Source: Desulfotignum sp.
GTDB lineage: Bacteria; Desulfobacterota; Desulfobacteria; Desulfobacterales; Desulfobacteraceae
NCBI GenBank assembly: GCA_011390335.1
Contig: JAABSO010000014.1
Location: forward strand, 28,681-92,680
Direction: 5' to 3'
Length of the DNA stretch: 64,000 nucleotides
Shown here: positions 32,994 to 43,874 of the stretch, piece by piece
Layout of the letters: every line of letters starts with the position of its first letter
Numbering within the stretch: position 1 is the first letter of the stretch
The notes under the pieces: generated by a model
What the model saw: the letters and a program-made list of their open reading frames with translations, nothing else
The model's database searches: none
What the model was told of the DNA's origin: nothing
Made by a program: the position numbers and the translations under genes

Positions 32994-35900
32994 ATGTTAA
33001 ACGCCTCAAGTTTAAAAGAGATTGTGGCAAACCTGAATTCTAATAAAAAGAATTGGAAAATGGAAAAAGACAAAACACCGGATCCTGGATTTCACTATGT
33101 GGGTATCGGCGCTTCAGCTGGGGGGCTGGAAGCTATTGAAGAATTTTTTTCGCATATGGCTGAAGACTGCAATCTGGCCTTTATTGTCATTCAGCATCTG
33201 TCCCCGGATTACAAAAGCCTGATGGTGGAGCTGTTGTCCAAGAAGACAAAAATTCCCGTGCAAAGATGTACCGACGGCATGCAGGTGAAGCCCAATAATA
33301 TTTATATGATTCCCCCCAAAAAAAATCTGTCAATTTTTCACGGCAAACTGGTCTTAAAGGAAAAAGACAATGTCCGCGGGGTGAACCTGCCCATTGACAT
33401 ATTTTTACGATCTCTGGCAGAAGACCAGGCAGACCGGGCCATTGCCATTATTTTATCCGGTACTGGCAGTGACGGCACCCGGGGGGTGCGGGCGGTCAAG
33501 GAGCAGGGGGGCATGGTCATGGTCCAGGATGATACCACTGCCAAATTTGACGGCATGCCCAGGGCCGCCATATCAACCGGTGTTGCTGATTTTGTTCTGC
33601 CCCCGGAAAAAATGCCGGCACAACTGCTGGCATTTATTGATCATCCCTATGTGGCGGGAAAAGAAAAATCCAGAAATCTGATCAAAGACCAGAAAGGGCT
33701 TACCCGGATATTTTCAGAACTGCGGGAACGCACCAAAGTGGATTTTACCTATTACAAGCCATCCACCATCTCCCGGCGTATCGAGCGCAGAATGACCGTC
33801 AACCAGATCAATGATCTGGATGATTATGTGCGGTATATACAAAAATATCCGGTGGAGATCATGACCCTTTACAGGGAACTGCTCATTGGGGTCACCAGTT
33901 TTTTCAGGGACCCGGCCCCCATGAAGGAGCTTATGGAAGCCTGCCTGCCGCCGTTGATCAGCAATGCAAAAAACCGGGAGATACGGTTCTGGGTCACGGC
34001 CTGCTCCACCGGAGAAGAAGCCTATACCCTTGCGATTCTGGCAAAAGAGGTGATGGAAAAAACCGGCGAAAACAAAGATATAAAAATATTTGCCACCGAT
34101 CTGGACAGGGATGCGGTGATGCAGGCCGGCAACGGGGTGTATCCGGAAAGTATTGCCGCAGATCTGACACCGCGGCTGTTGGGAAAATATTTTTACCGCA
34201 AGGGCGATAATTACCAGATTGTCAGAAATATCAGGGAAATGGTTGTGTTTGCCCAGCACAACTTGGTGATGGACCCGCCCTTTACAAAAATTGATCTGAT
34301 TTCCTGCAGAAACCTGTTGATTTACCTACAGCCGGTTCTTCAGGAAAAAGCCATGCGCATGTTCAACTTTTCTTTGAATCCGGGCGGTATACTGTTTTTA
34401 GGCACCAGTGAAACCATCGGCAACATGACCGACTGTTTTGAAACCGTGCACCAGAAATTCAAAATTTACCGGTCCAAAGGCAAGCTTTCCCCGGATCTGC
34501 AAATGACAGATACCGTGTCCACACGCGAAAAAAAAGACAAAGGCCCCCAGCCGTTTTCCTTTCCTTACAGAGAGCGCCGCAGGCAGCATCCGGCAGATGC
34601 CAACAACCTTATGAACCGGTATGTAAATGCCCTGGAAAATGCATACCTGCCCCTGTCCGCCATCGTGAACCAGCAGATGGAAGTACTGCATATTTTTGGT
34701 GAAACCCAGGACTATTTTCAGGTGCCTTCTGGCAGGGTGGTGTATGATATCACAAAAATGGCGGTAAAAGAACTTGCCATTCCCCTGGCCACAGGGATTC
34801 AGAAGGTATTCAGGACAAAGCAGCAACTGGTGTATTCCAACGTCAAAATAAAACAGAAAAACGAAACCAGAACCGTGCGGCTGCGCATCCTTCCCCTGCC
34901 GGATCAGAAATCCACCGATCCCCTGGTGGCGGTTTTTTTCGAAGAGACCAAAAAGCAGAAAAACACCGAGCAGAGTGGCATTGAAACCTATGATCTTGAG
35001 GCGGATGTTCAGCAGAGAATCGCCGACCTTGAGCAGGAACTCCAGTTTTCCAATGAAAATCTCCAGGCGACCATAGAGGAGCTGGAAACATCCAATGAAG
35101 AACTCCAGGCGACCAATGAGGAGCTTCTGGCCAGCAATGAAGAGCTGCAGAGCACAAATGAGGAGCTGCAGTCCACCAATGAAGAGCTGATTACGGTCAA
35201 TTCAGAATACCAGACCAAGATTATCGAGCTGACCCAGATGAGCAATGATGTGGAGAACCTGCTGTCAAGTTCCGGCATCGAGGTGCTGATCCTGGATGAA
35301 AACTATGAAATTCGCAAATATTCGCCGGGTATCACCAAAATATTCCATATCCTGGACAAGGACATGGGAAGGCCCATCAACTACCTGTCCCATCATCTTC
35401 TTGACTTTGATGCCTTTGAGGCGGTGAAAACCGTCCAGAAAAACAACAAAGGGATTTCTTTTGAAAAAAAGGACCATGACGACCTCACCTATCTGATCCA
35501 TATTCTGCCCTATCACATCGGGCCTGATACCTATGCCGGGTTCATGTTGACCTTTGTGGATACTACGGAATTGGACCAGACCAGAAAGGATTTGATCCAG
35601 ACCCGGAAAATATCCAGTGATATTGTGGCCCATATGCCGGCTGGCCTCTTCATTTACACAGTGAATGAGGCCGGTGAACTGATTCTGGACAGTACCAATC
35701 CAAAGGCCCAGAAACTGACCGGCATCACCCTTTCCCAATGGCAGGGAAAATCCTTTGACCAGATCTGGCCCAGGGCAAAGGAGCTGGGGATTTATGACAA
35801 ATTTAAACAGGCCCTGCATACCAAAGAACCCTGCCGCCTGGATGAACTGGAATATGAGGATGATACCCATTCAGGAATCTACCGGGTGGTGGCATTTGCC

Positions 35901-36392
35901 CTGCCGGAAAACAAGCTGGCCGTCAGCTTTGAAGATATTACAGACCAGCAGAAAATGTGTATCAGGCTGGAACAGGCCCAGCTGAAATACAATACCCTTT
36001 TTGAAAGAATGCACCAGGGGGTGGTGTATCAGCGTGCAGATGGCCTCATAATTTCCGCCAATCCTGCGGCCCGGAAGATTCTGGGCCTGACCCTTGACCA
36101 GATGAACGGCAGAACCTCCATGGACCCGGACTGGAAAGCCCTGAAACCGGATGGATCAGAACTTCCCGGGCCCCAGCACCCGTCAATGGTTGCCCTTGAA
36201 ACCGGCAGTCCGGTCAGACAGTTTGTCATGGGGGTGTTTCATCCTCGGCTGCAGGAGCACAGATGGATACAGGTGGATGCCATCCCTGAATTCAATGATG
36301 GAGAAGAAAGACCGTTTCAGGTGTTTGCCATGTTTGAAGATATCACCGACACCATATACACGCACCGGGAAACACAGACACAGGACATATGA
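32994..36392 (+). CDS. CheB-CheR-PAS fusion protein (methylesterase/methyltransferase sensor)
   Basis: 1132 residues. CheB methylesterase domain (about 35-215) with catalytic Ser in GASAGG, His in QHLSPD and Asp in GTGSDGTRG. CheR methyltransferase (about 240-490) with S-adenosylmethionine loop [12 protein letters not shown] and ATDLDRDAV, then CRNLLIYL. Next come a long heptad coiled coil of repeated TNEEL/SNEEL units (about 670-745) and at least two PAS domains with PAC motifs (about 760-1120). There is no receiver domain, so it is not controlled like canonical CheB. It overlaps the next gene by four bases. The start is uncertain: ATG 32994 has no strong ribosome-binding site, and ATG 33060 is an alternative. 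Confidence 0.88.
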   Translation: MLNASSLKEIVANLNSNKKNWKMEKDKTPDPGFHYVGIGASAGGLEAIEEFFSHMAEDCNLAFIVIQHLSPDYKSLMVELLSKKTKIPVQRCTDGMQVKPNNIYMIPPKKNLSIFHGKLVLKEKDNVRGVNLPIDIFLRSLAEDQADRAIAIILSGTGSDGTRGVRAVKEQGGMVMVQDDTTAKFDGMPRAAISTGVADFVLPPEKMPAQLLAFIDHPYVAGKEKSRNLIKDQKGLTRIFSELRERTKVDFTYYKPSTISRRIERRMTVNQINDLDDYVRYIQKYPVEIMTLYRELLIGVTSFFRDPAPMKELMEACLPPLISNAKNREIRFWVTACSTGEEAYTLAILAKEVMEKTGENKDIKIFATDLDRDAVMQAGNGVYPESIAADLTPRLLGKYFYRKGDNYQIVRNIREMVVFAQHNLVMDPPFTKIDLISCRNLLIYLQPVLQEKAMRMFNFSLNPGGILFLGTSETIGNMTDCFETVHQKFKIYRSKGKLSPDLQMTDTVSTREKKDKGPQPFSFPYRERRRQHPADANNLMNRYVNALENAYLPLSAIVNQQMEVLHIFGETQDYFQVPSGRVVYDITKMAVKELAIPLATGIQKVFRTKQQLVYSNVKIKQKNETRTVRLRILPLPDQKSTDPLVAVFFEETKKQKNTEQSGIETYDLEADVQQRIADLEQELQFSNENLQATIEELETSNEELQATNEELLASNEELQSTNEELQSTNEELITVNSEYQTKIIELTQMSNDVENLLSSSGIEVLILDENYEIRKYSPGITKIFHILDKDMGRPINYLSHHLLDFDAFEAVKTVQKNNKGISFEKKDHDDLTYLIHILPYHIGPDTYAGFMLTFVDTTELDQTRKDLIQTRKISSDIVAHMPAGLFIYTVNEAGELILDSTNPKAQKLTGITLSQWQGKSFDQIWPRAKELGIYDKFKQALHTKEPCRLDELEYEDDTHSGIYRVVAFALPENKLAVSFEDITDQQKMCIRLEQAQLKYNTLFERMHQGVVYQRADGLIISANPAARKILGLTLDQMNGRTSMDPDWKALKPDGSELPGPQHPSMVALETGSPVRQFVMGVFHPRLQEHRWIQVDAIPEFNDGEERPFQVFAMFEDITDTIYTHRETQTQDI

Positions 36393-37765
36393 AAAAAATA
36401 CACCAGGAACAGGTGAGAATGGCATCAGAAGCATATAAGAAAAAACTGCGGCAAAAGGCTGAAAAGCGGTGTGACAATCCATTGGAAAACCTTGTACATA
36501 TGAGTGAAAAAGATGTCCGCAACCTGGTTGAAGAACTGCAGATCCACCAGATCGAGCTGGAAATCCAGAACGAAGAGCTCAGACATGTGCAAAAAACGAT
36601 GGAAGATACCAGAAATCGGTATGTCAGCCTGTTCGACAATGCACCGGTGGGATATGTGATCCTGGACAATGCCGGTATTATCAAACAGATCAATTCCACG
36701 TTTGCACGCCTGCTCCAGAACCCGGAGATCCACAAAAAGGGCGTGGCCTTTGCAGATCTTCTGTCCCAAAAAGATGCCGCTGTCTTCAGGGCACGTTTCA
36801 CGGCATTTTTCAAAAATCCCTCCGGTAAACAGATTGAGGCACACATTACTACAGGAAACGGCAGGATCCGTCATGTGCAGATGGAGGCAGCATCTCACAT
36901 TGAAAAGCAGGAGAATGACGGCCCGGATAAAGCGGAACTACTTTTAATGATAACCGATGTCACGGAACATAAAAAGATAAAAAAAGCACTTGAAAATGCA
37001 CTGGAAGCCTCCCGGATCAGGGAACTGGAGATCCAGGGCCTGCTCAAGGGTGCCAGGGCTGTGCTTGAGCAGAAAGCGTTTGCAGAAACAGCAAGAACGG
37101 TGTTTGATATCTGTTCAGAACTCATTGGATCAAGTTCCGGGTATGTTGCCCTGTTGTCGGAAGACGGCAGTGAAAACGAGGTGCTTTTTCTTGAGGCCGG
37201 CAACCTGCCCTGCAGTGTTGCCCCTGATTTGCCCATGCCCATCAGGGGATTGCGCCAGGTTGCCTATGACACCGGCAAGGCAGTGTTTGACAACGGGTTT
37301 ATGGACAGCCAGTGGGAACAATACCTGCCCGACGGGCATGTTAGGCTTGAAAATGTTTTGTTTGCACCCCTTGTTCTGGAACAAAAGACAGTAGGGTTGA
37401 TAGGACTGGCCAACAAGCAAGAAGGGTTTACCCCAAATGATGCCAGGATTGCCCAGGGATTTGCAGAACTGGCAGCCATTGCCCTGCAGAACAGCCTGAA
37501 TTTTGAAAAGAGAAATACAGCGGAGCAGGCAAATGAGGATCTTATTGAAAAACTGCAAAAGAGTCTGGCCAATGTGAAGCAGCTCAGCGGGCTTTTGCCT
37601 ATCTGTTCCCACTGCAAAAAAATCAGGGATGACCAGGGGTACTGGAACCAGATCGAAAGCTACCTGGACAAGCATTCTGATGCAAAATTCAGCCATGGCA
37701 TCTGCCAGGAGTGTCTGAAAAAGCATTATTCTGAGTTTTATCATGGTGATGATGGCAGCAAATAA
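36389..37765 (+). CDS. PAS-GAF sensor protein with C-terminal Cys4/His module
   Basis: 458 residues, ATGA overlap with the CheB-CheR fusion. Basic N-terminal helix and coiled coil (MSEKDVRNLVEELQIHQIELEIQNEEL), PAS domain (about 75-190; GYVILDNAGIIKQINSTFARLL), GAF domain (about 225-370), coiled coil, then the C-terminal module LSGLLPICSHCKKIRDD ... FSHGICQEC from about residue 399. No kinase, cyclase or receiver is present, so the module is the only candidate output. The same module ends the proteins at 43107, 49855 and 58303. Confidence 0.82.
   Translation: MKKIHQEQVRMASEAYKKKLRQKAEKRCDNPLENLVHMSEKDVRNLVEELQIHQIELEIQNEELRHVQKTMEDTRNRYVSLFDNAPVGYVILDNAGIIKQINSTFARLLQNPEIHKKGVAFADLLSQKDAAVFRARFTAFFKNPSGKQIEAHITTGNGRIRHVQMEAASHIEKQENDGPDKAELLLMITDVTEHKKIKKALENALEASRIRELEIQGLLKGARAVLEQKAFAETARTVFDICSELIGSSSGYVALLSEDGSENEVLFLEAGNLPCSVAPDLPMPIRGLRQVAYDTGKAVFDNGFMDSQWEQYLPDGHVRLENVLFAPLVLEQKTVGLIGLANKQEGFTPNDARIAQGFAELAAIALQNSLNFEKRNTAEQANEDLIEKLQKSLANVKQLSGLLPICSHCKKIRDDQGYWNQIESYLDKHSDAKFSHGICQECLKKHYSEFYHGDDGSK
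37583..37762 (+). other. Cys4/His C-terminal module, copy 1
   Basis: Encodes PICSHCKKIRDDQGYWNQ ... KFSHGICQECLKKHY. Conserved among the four window copies: C-x2-C, KK-x-RDD-x-GYWNQ-x-E-x-Y, HS or NS, FSHGIC-x-EC. Two CxxC pairs about 30 residues apart with adjacent His suggest one zinc or iron-sulfur site. Confidence 0.8.
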
Positions 37766-37793
37766 TAGATGATCGTACAGCAGCAACCAGGAA

Positions 37794-39230
37794 ATGATGA
37801 AAGATAACAGCGGTATGAATGATGTTTTGATTATCGATGATGATGAACAGGTGTGCAGATTCCTGTCCAAAATTTTTACCGGCATGGGGTATGATGTTTC
37901 TTATGAGCTGACCCTGAAACAGGGGTTGTCAAAAATTTTTTCACACAGCGTGGATATCCTTTTTCTGGATGTACACCTGCCCGACGGCAACGGCCTTGAG
38001 GCCATCGATACGATCCGGCAGCATCCATCAGCACCGGAGATTATCATTATCACAGGGGATGAAAATGTTGACGGCGCGGAAATCGCCATGAAATCCCGGG
38101 CCTGGGATTATATTTCCAAAACCGGTTCTTCCAAGAATTTCAGATTTGCCCTGGAAAGAGCGGTTGAGTACCGCCGGCAGAAACAGGCCAGACATCCCAA
38201 AGAACCCCTCAACCGGGAAGGCATCATCGGTGAGAGCCGTGCGATCTCATACTGCCTGGAACAGGTCGCCAAGGCGGCAGATACGGATATTCCGGTGCTG
38301 GTAACCGGTGAAACCGGCACCGGAAAAGAGCTTTTTTCCAAAGCCATTCATGCCAGCAGCAAAAGAGCCCTTGCTGAGTTTGTGGTGGTGGATTGTGCTG
38401 CCCTGCCCGAGCATCTGGTGGAAAGTACGATTTTCGGCCATACAAAAGGGGCTTTCACCGGTGCGGATATGGAAAAAACAGGGCTGATGAAAATGGCGGA
38501 CAAAGGCACCCTGTTTCTTGATGAGATAGGGGAGCTTCCCTTTGATGTCCAGAAAAAATTTCTCAGGGCCCTGCAGGAAAAAAAATTCCGGCCCCTGGGG
38601 GGAAAAATTGAAGTCAAAAGCGATTTCCGGTTGATCTGTGCCACCCACCGGAATCTGGAGGATATGGTAAAAGAAAAAAAATTCAGGGAAGATCTGTTTT
38701 TCAGGATAGTTTCCATGAACATTCACCTGCCCCCGTTAAAAGAGAGGGGAAGGGATGTGGCTGTTCTTGCTTTGCACCATATCAACTGCCAGAACGGTTT
38801 TTATCCCAAAAATGTCTGCAACATGTCCCGGGCATTTATTGACGAGCTGCAGATTTACGACTGGCCGGGAAATGTGAGAGAACTTTTCCATACCCTGGAT
38901 CTGGTGTGTGCTGAAGCAGGGGACGGGGCCACTTTGTTTCCCCACCACCTGCCCGAACATATCCGCGCTTTTAATATCCGGCATAAATTTGCAGCCCGAG
39001 GCAATGCCGGCAGTCCTGCAGAAAAATCTCGGACATCCGCAATGGGATCTGGGGAAACCATGCCGGTCCTCAAAGACCATATTGAAAACACAAAAGCTAC
39101 CTATCTGCAGCATCTGCTGATCCTCACCAGGGGAAACATCAAAGAATCCTGCAGGATATCCGGTCTTTCCAGGGGCCATCTCTACCGTCTCATGCAGCAG
39201 TATAACATTAAAACCAATGCAGATTCTTAA
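37794..39230 (+). CDS. NtrC-family sigma54-dependent response regulator
   Basis: 478 residues. Receiver domain with acidic pocket DDDE near 13 and phospho-acceptor Asp in LFLDVHLPDG near 60. AAA+ domain with Walker A GETGTGKELF, exact sigma54-contact motif GAFTGA, Walker B GTLFLDEIGELP, and YDWPGNVREL. C-terminal Fis-type helix-turn-helix (GNIKESCRISGLSRGHLYRLMQQYNI). It should activate a sigma54 promoter; a candidate lies at 61404-61419. Likely partners are the surrounding histidine kinases. The first ATG is close to AGGA, so translation may begin at the second Met (37797). Confidence 0.92.
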   Translation: MMKDNSGMNDVLIIDDDEQVCRFLSKIFTGMGYDVSYELTLKQGLSKIFSHSVDILFLDVHLPDGNGLEAIDTIRQHPSAPEIIIITGDENVDGAEIAMKSRAWDYISKTGSSKNFRFALERAVEYRRQKQARHPKEPLNREGIIGESRAISYCLEQVAKAADTDIPVLVTGETGTGKELFSKAIHASSKRALAEFVVVDCAALPEHLVESTIFGHTKGAFTGADMEKTGLMKMADKGTLFLDEIGELPFDVQKKFLRALQEKKFRPLGGKIEVKSDFRLICATHRNLEDMVKEKKFREDLFFRIVSMNIHLPPLKERGRDVAVLALHHINCQNGFYPKNVCNMSRAFIDELQIYDWPGNVRELFHTLDLVCAEAGDGATLFPHHLPEHIRAFNIRHKFAARGNAGSPAEKSRTSAMGSGETMPVLKDHIENTKATYLQHLLILTRGNIKESCRISGLSRGHLYRLMQQYNIKTNADS

Positions 39231-40134
39231 CACCATCATCCCTATTTTCAGTATGATTTTTCTGGGGTGGCTGGCAGGCAGGCGGGGATTTATTCCCCCG
39301 TCATTTGTCGGCCCTGCCAACCGCCTGGTGTTTTATTTTGCCATTCCGGCCATGGTGTTTGCCGCCATTGCCAAAGGATCCCTGAAAACCGATTTCAACC
39401 CGGTGCTTCTGGGATGCACCCTTGCCGCTGTTGGGCTGTCTTTTGGAATCACCTGTATCATGGGGCGTATGTTTCATGTGCCCAAACACAGATTCGGCAC
39501 CTTTGTGCAGAGTGCGGTTCACGGAAACCTGGGATATATCGGCCTGGCCGTGGCCTATTACTACCTGGGCCAGGAGGGCTTTGTCAGCGCCAGCCTGCTC
39601 ATCGGTTTTATTATGATCCTCCAGAACCTTTTGTCTGTAAGTATTTTGCAGTTTTATAACGACACAGATGCAAGCCGGCACAATGCAGGTAAAATTTTGT
39701 CAAAAATCATGGGCAATCCTGTTATCATTTCTGCTGTTGCCGGCATCTGTTTTTCTCTGACCAATGCGGCACTGCCCATGGTCCTTGCACGGACCCTGGA
39801 TATTATTTCCGGCATGGCCCTGCCCCTTGCCCTGCTGCTCATCGGCGCTACCCTGAATTTTGATTTGCTGAAATCACAATTGGCACCGGTTCTGCCGGCA
39901 GCAGGCATCAAACTGGTCCTGGTGCCGGGATTGGGTGTTGTTCTTTATACGGTATGGGGGCTGTCTTCAGAAACATATGTCCCCGGACTGATTCTGCTGG
40001 CCTCACCGTCAGCCACCGTCAGTTATGTCATGGCTGTGGAGATGAACGGGGATGTGGATTTTGCCGTCACCGCCATCTCCCTGTGCACGCTGTTGTCCGC
40101 TGTTTCCTTTTTTGTCTGGCTGCATATCACGTGA
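39217..40134 (+). CDS. AEC-family (auxin efflux carrier-like) membrane transporter
   Basis: 305 residues, almost entirely hydrophobic with about ten membrane spans in two halves (MQILNTIIPIFSMIFLGWLAGRRG; VFYFAIPAMVFAAIAKGS; then MALPLALLLIGATLNFDLL and ILLASPSATVSYVMA). The family exports or imports small organic anions such as malate and malonate; the substrate here is unknown. It overlaps the NtrC-type regulator gene by 14 bases, so the two are translated together and the transporter may be linked to the signal sensed. Confidence 0.85.
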   Translation: MQILNTIIPIFSMIFLGWLAGRRGFIPPSFVGPANRLVFYFAIPAMVFAAIAKGSLKTDFNPVLLGCTLAAVGLSFGITCIMGRMFHVPKHRFGTFVQSAVHGNLGYIGLAVAYYYLGQEGFVSASLLIGFIMILQNLLSVSILQFYNDTDASRHNAGKILSKIMGNPVIISAVAGICFSLTNAALPMVLARTLDIISGMALPLALLLIGATLNFDLLKSQLAPVLPAAGIKLVLVPGLGVVLYTVWGLSSETYVPGLILLASPSATVSYVMAVEMNGDVDFAVTAISLCTLLSAVSFFVWLHIT

Positions 40135-40201
40135 CCGGGCAAAGAAGCCTGCAGCAGCCGTGAATGAACCGGTTTAACACACAGCCCTGCCGACAAAAAC
40201 C

Positions 40202-40242
40202 TTGAACCTTTATCATCTATCTTTTATAATACAAATTTGTAT
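40202..40242 (+). promoter_or_regulatory. Sigma70-type promoter with palindrome upstream of hybrid kinase
   Basis: TTGAAC (40202-40207) and a perfect TATAAT (40225-40230) are 17 bases apart. The palindrome ATACAAATTTGTAT (40229-40242) begins in the -10 box and may be an operator. It lies in the 239-base gap before the kinase gene; the rest of that gap shows only a GC-rich palindromic stretch (ACGCGCTGCGCGT, about 40252-40264). Confidence 0.5.
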
Positions 40243-40373
40243 CTTAAGGAAACGCGCTGCGCGTGGAAGCCGGCCTGTTTGGGCCACTGGGTCTCTGATC
40301 TGCCTGCATGGTTTTAAAATTATGGCACAAAGTTGAAAAAAAATATCCTTACAACATCTGCTTGTGTTTCCCT

Positions 40374-42998
40374 ATGACTGAGACCAGAACAGATGCGTTT
40401 CCTGTCTGGATCATTGTGGTTCTGGCCCTGGCTTTGCTGGTGCTGGTGGCCGGCGGTGCATGGTATTACAACTGCCAGGCAAAAGCTACCCGGCAGGAGG
40501 CCATTGCCCATCTGACAAAGATCGGGCAGGGTCACGCAGAGGCACTTGCCGCCTGGCGCAGAACACAGCTGGAACAGGCGGCTGCCGTCATGCAAATCCC
40601 ATTTCTGGCACAGGAGGTGATCCGGTTTCTGACAGATCCCCAAGACAGCAACGCCCTTCATCTGCGTACCCGGTTTGCCAGCCTTCCCTCCCGTTACCAG
40701 TACACTGAAGTGCTGGTGCTTGACCAGTCAGGGCGCATCCGGCTGGGCAGGACCCGGAACACAGAAACCACCACCATACATACATCCGCCCTGAAACAAG
40801 CTTTTCACCAGGGCACACCGGTTTTTGCCCGGATGCATATGGATGACCGGCAGGAAACACCCTGTATCAGTTTTGTTATTCCGGTGTTCGGCCAGAATCC
40901 TGACGCAGTTCTTCCGGATTTTCAGCCCCTGGGTGGACTCGTTCTCATTCAGGAAGCTGAACAGGGCCTGTATCCGTTGCTCAGGTCCTGGCCTGCTTCG
41001 GCAAAGACCGGAGAAACCCTGCTGGTACGCCGTGATAAAGATACAGTGGTGTTTCTCAACAACCTGGCTGTGTATCCCGGCACAGCTTTGAAACTGGATG
41101 TTTCAGTGGCCAAAAAGAATACGCTGGTGGTCATGGCAGCCCTGGGCCGGCAGGGGATTGTCCAGGGAAAAGATTACCGCGGGGTTGATGTGGTGGCTGT
41201 GCTTCTGCCTGTTTTGGATTCTCCCTGGTATTTGGTGGCCAAGCAGGATGCGGACCAGGTTTTTGCACAGTGGCAGGCCCGGTCAGGTTTTTTATTGACC
41301 CTGTTTGCAGCACTGGCAGGCGGACTTGTGGTCATCGGTTTGCTGGCCTGGCAGGAGCACAAAATGGCACGGTATAAGCGGTTGTACCGAGCAGAAGCCC
41401 GGCTGCGCCGGGAGGCGAAACAGACCGGCGCGGCGCTGCAGGAGAGTGAACGCAGCAAATCGGTTCTCATGGCCAACCTGCCCGGCATGGTCTACCGCTG
41501 CTGTTACGACCGCTCCTGGACCATGCAGTTTCTTTCCGAAGGCTGTACCGCCCTCACAGGATACAGACCAGAAGACCTGGTGAACAACAGCAAGGTTTCC
41601 TATAATGACCTTATTTTACCTGAGGATCGCCAAAAAGTGTATGATATCTGGGACCGGGCTGTGGCCAAAAATATACCGGCAAAGCTTGAATACAGGATCA
41701 TCACTGCGGACAAACAGCAAAAATGGGTATATGAGCAGGGGGTCCCGGTGTATGACAAAACAGGTGAGGCACAGGCCCTGGAAGGCATCATCATGGATAT
41801 CACCGACCGCAAACAGGCCGAAGAAGAACGGGAAAAACTTGCTGCCCAGTTTCAGCAGGCCCAGAAAATGGAATCCGTGGGACGGCTGGCAGGGGGGGTG
41901 GCCCATGATTACAACAATATGCTCAATGTGATCATCGGGTATGCAGAACTGGCCCTGGGTAAAATTGATCCTGTTAACCCGGTGCACGCTGACCTGGAAA
42001 AAATCCATACAGCTGCCACCCGTTCGGCAGATATTACCCGCCAGCTGCTGGCATTTGCCAGAAAGCAGACCATTGATCCCAAAGTGCTGGATTTGAATTG
42101 GACAATTGACGGGGGCATGCTCCAGATACTCCACCGGCTCATGGGGGAGAATATTGATCTGTCCTGGCAGCCTGCCGACACCCTGTGGCCCGTGAAAATG
42201 GATCCGGTGCAGATCGATCAGATCCTGGCCAATCTGTGCGTGAACGCCAGGGATGCCATAGCGGATGTGGGAAAAATTACCATTGAAACCGGGACAAAAA
42301 CATTTGACCAGGCATATTGTGATGACCATCCGGGCTTTATTCCCGGTGATTTTGTCATGCTGGCGGTGAGTGACAACGGCTGCGGCATGAACAAAGAAAC
42401 CCGGGAAAATATGTTTGAGCCTTTTTACACCACCAAAAAAGCAGGAAAAGGTACCGGCCTGGGGCTTGCCACGGTGTACGGCATTGTGAAGCAGAACAAC
42501 GGCTTTATCAATGTCTACAGTGAACAGGATAAAGGCACCACCATACGGATTTACCTGGCCCGCCACACAGAGCACCAGGAACCGGCACAGCCGGAAAAAA
42601 GAAACCCTGTTCCGTCAGGCCATGGCGAGACCGTTCTGGTTGTTGAGGATGAAATTGTCATCCTGGACCTGGCCTGTGCCATGCTGGACCATCTGGGGTA
42701 CACCGCACTCGCGGCTGCCTCTCCGGAGGAGGCCCTGAACTTGGCACAGGCCCATGCCGGTAAAATCCACCTGATGATTACCGATGTGATCATGCCCGGA
42801 ATGAACGGCCGGGATCTGGCTGTACAGCTGACACAATTGTACCCGGACCTCAAAGTGTTGTTCATGTCCGGTTACACCGCAAATGTGATCGCTCACCACG
42901 GGGTGCTGGATCCTGGCGTGCATTTTATGCAAAAGCCCTTTTCCATGGATGATATTGCCGCAAAGGTGAAGGAGGTGATGGATGATGCATTGTTGTAA
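40374..42998 (+). CDS. Membrane hybrid sensor histidine kinase (extracytoplasmic sensor, PAS, HK, REC)
   Basis: 874 residues from ATG 40374; an in-frame ATG at 40308 adds 22 residues and neither start has a strong ribosome-binding site. First membrane span VWIIVVLALALLVLV near 10, a sensor region of about 270 residues, second span LLTLFAALAGGLVVIGLLAW, coiled coil, PAS domain (MVYRCCYDRSWTMQFLSEG), HisKA with [15 protein letters not shown], ATPase motifs DNGCGM and [13 protein letters not shown], and a C-terminal receiver with ITDVIMPGM and MQKPFSM. A self-contained phosphorelay; its target is unknown. Its core is a paralogue of the kinase at 45640-48018. Confidence 0.9.
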   Translation: MTETRTDAFPVWIIVVLALALLVLVAGGAWYYNCQAKATRQEAIAHLTKIGQGHAEALAAWRRTQLEQAAAVMQIPFLAQEVIRFLTDPQDSNALHLRTRFASLPSRYQYTEVLVLDQSGRIRLGRTRNTETTTIHTSALKQAFHQGTPVFARMHMDDRQETPCISFVIPVFGQNPDAVLPDFQPLGGLVLIQEAEQGLYPLLRSWPASAKTGETLLVRRDKDTVVFLNNLAVYPGTALKLDVSVAKKNTLVVMAALGRQGIVQGKDYRGVDVVAVLLPVLDSPWYLVAKQDADQVFAQWQARSGFLLTLFAALAGGLVVIGLLAWQEHKMARYKRLYRAEARLRREAKQTGAALQESERSKSVLMANLPGMVYRCCYDRSWTMQFLSEGCTALTGYRPEDLVNNSKVSYNDLILPEDRQKVYDIWDRAVAKNIPAKLEYRIITADKQQKWVYEQGVPVYDKTGEAQALEGIIMDITDRKQAEEEREKLAAQFQQAQKMESVGRLAGGVAHDYNNMLNVIIGYAELALGKIDPVNPVHADLEKIHTAATRSADITRQLLAFARKQTIDPKVLDLNWTIDGGMLQILHRLMGENIDLSWQPADTLWPVKMDPVQIDQILANLCVNARDAIADVGKITIETGTKTFDQAYCDDHPGFIPGDFVMLAVSDNGCGMNKETRENMFEPFYTTKKAGKGTGLGLATVYGIVKQNNGFINVYSEQDKGTTIRIYLARHTEHQEPAQPEKRNPVPSGHGETVLVVEDEIVILDLACAMLDHLGYTALAAASPEEALNLAQAHAGKIHLMITDVIMPGMNGRDLAVQLTQLYPDLKVLFMSGYTANVIAHHGVLDPGVHFMQKPFSMDDIAAKVKEVMDDALL

Positions 42999-43106
42999 TA
43001 CCGGGCAGACGGGTGTAATTATGTATGTGCCGGAAAAAATAAAACATATCTAAATAATGCGAAATTTGATATCCACAACCGTTAAGCCGATTGTAAGAAA
43101 TATGCA

Positions 43107-43844
43107 ATGACAAAAGAGAACAGGCCGGATGTAATGGTTAAAAATACACAGCAGATAAGAGATTTTGAACAGATAGATGTTTCAGAGGCAAAACTGACAG
43201 CCTGGCAGGAAGTTGTCGATAGCATGGCTGATATCATCGGCATTCCGGCCGGTCTTATTATGCGCCTGAATGAACCGGATATTGAAGTGCTTGTGTCAAG
43301 CAAAGGAGAGGACAACCCCTACCATACGGGAGACAAAGAAAAGGTCTGGGGATCCGGACTGTATTGTGAGACTGTTCTCAAAAGTCGGGACAAGCTGCTT
43401 GTACCCAATGCCCTTGCAGATGAAAACTGGAAAGATAACCCGGATATCAAGTTGCATATGATTTCCTATATGGGCTTTCCCATTCTTTTACCGGATGGCA
43501 GTGCGTTTGGTACGATCTGTGTGCTGGATAAACAGGAAAACGCCTATACCGATAAGTATGAAAAACTTCTCCGCAACTTCCGGGACCTGATTCAGGCTGA
43601 CCTGGAAATTATTTACATGAACAACATGCTGCAGGATGAAAACAAACAGTTAACAGATTATATCTCCGAGATTAAAACCCTCAGGGGTATATTGCCCATC
43701 TGCATGCACTGCAAAAAGATCCGTGATGACAAAGGATACTGGAACCAGGTTGAGGCATATATCCAGAAAAATTCAGAGGTCAGTTTCAGTCATGGCATCT
43801 GCAAAGAATGTGCTGAAAAATATTATCCTGGTATGAATCTTTAA
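43107..43844 (+). CDS. GAF-domain protein with C-terminal Cys4/His module
   Basis: 245 residues. A GAF domain (about 25-170: IIGIPAGLIMRLNEPDIEVL ... GSAFGTICVLDKQEN) is followed by a short coiled coil and the module GILPICMHCKKIRDD ... FSHGICKECAEKYYP at 192-245. There is no transmembrane segment and no other output domain. It lies 108 bases after one kinase and 30 bases before another, so it may act with them. No strong ribosome-binding site was seen. Confidence 0.8.
   Translation: MTKENRPDVMVKNTQQIRDFEQIDVSEAKLTAWQEVVDSMADIIGIPAGLIMRLNEPDIEVLVSSKGEDNPYHTGDKEKVWGSGLYCETVLKSRDKLLVPNALADENWKDNPDIKLHMISYMGFPILLPDGSAFGTICVLDKQENAYTDKYEKLLRNFRDLIQADLEIIYMNNMLQDENKQLTDYISEIKTLRGILPICMHCKKIRDDKGYWNQVEAYIQKNSEVSFSHGICKECAEKYYPGMNL
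43680..43841 (+). other. Cys4/His C-terminal module, copy 2
   Basis: Encodes PICMHCKKIRDDKGYWNQ ... SFSHGICKECAEKYYPGMNL. The Cys pairs and RDD-x-GYWNQ core are identical to the other copies. HS is NS here, the only deviation in that position. Confidence 0.8.
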
Positions 43845-43874
43845 GTCCCTATTATATGACACCGCAAGACTTTC

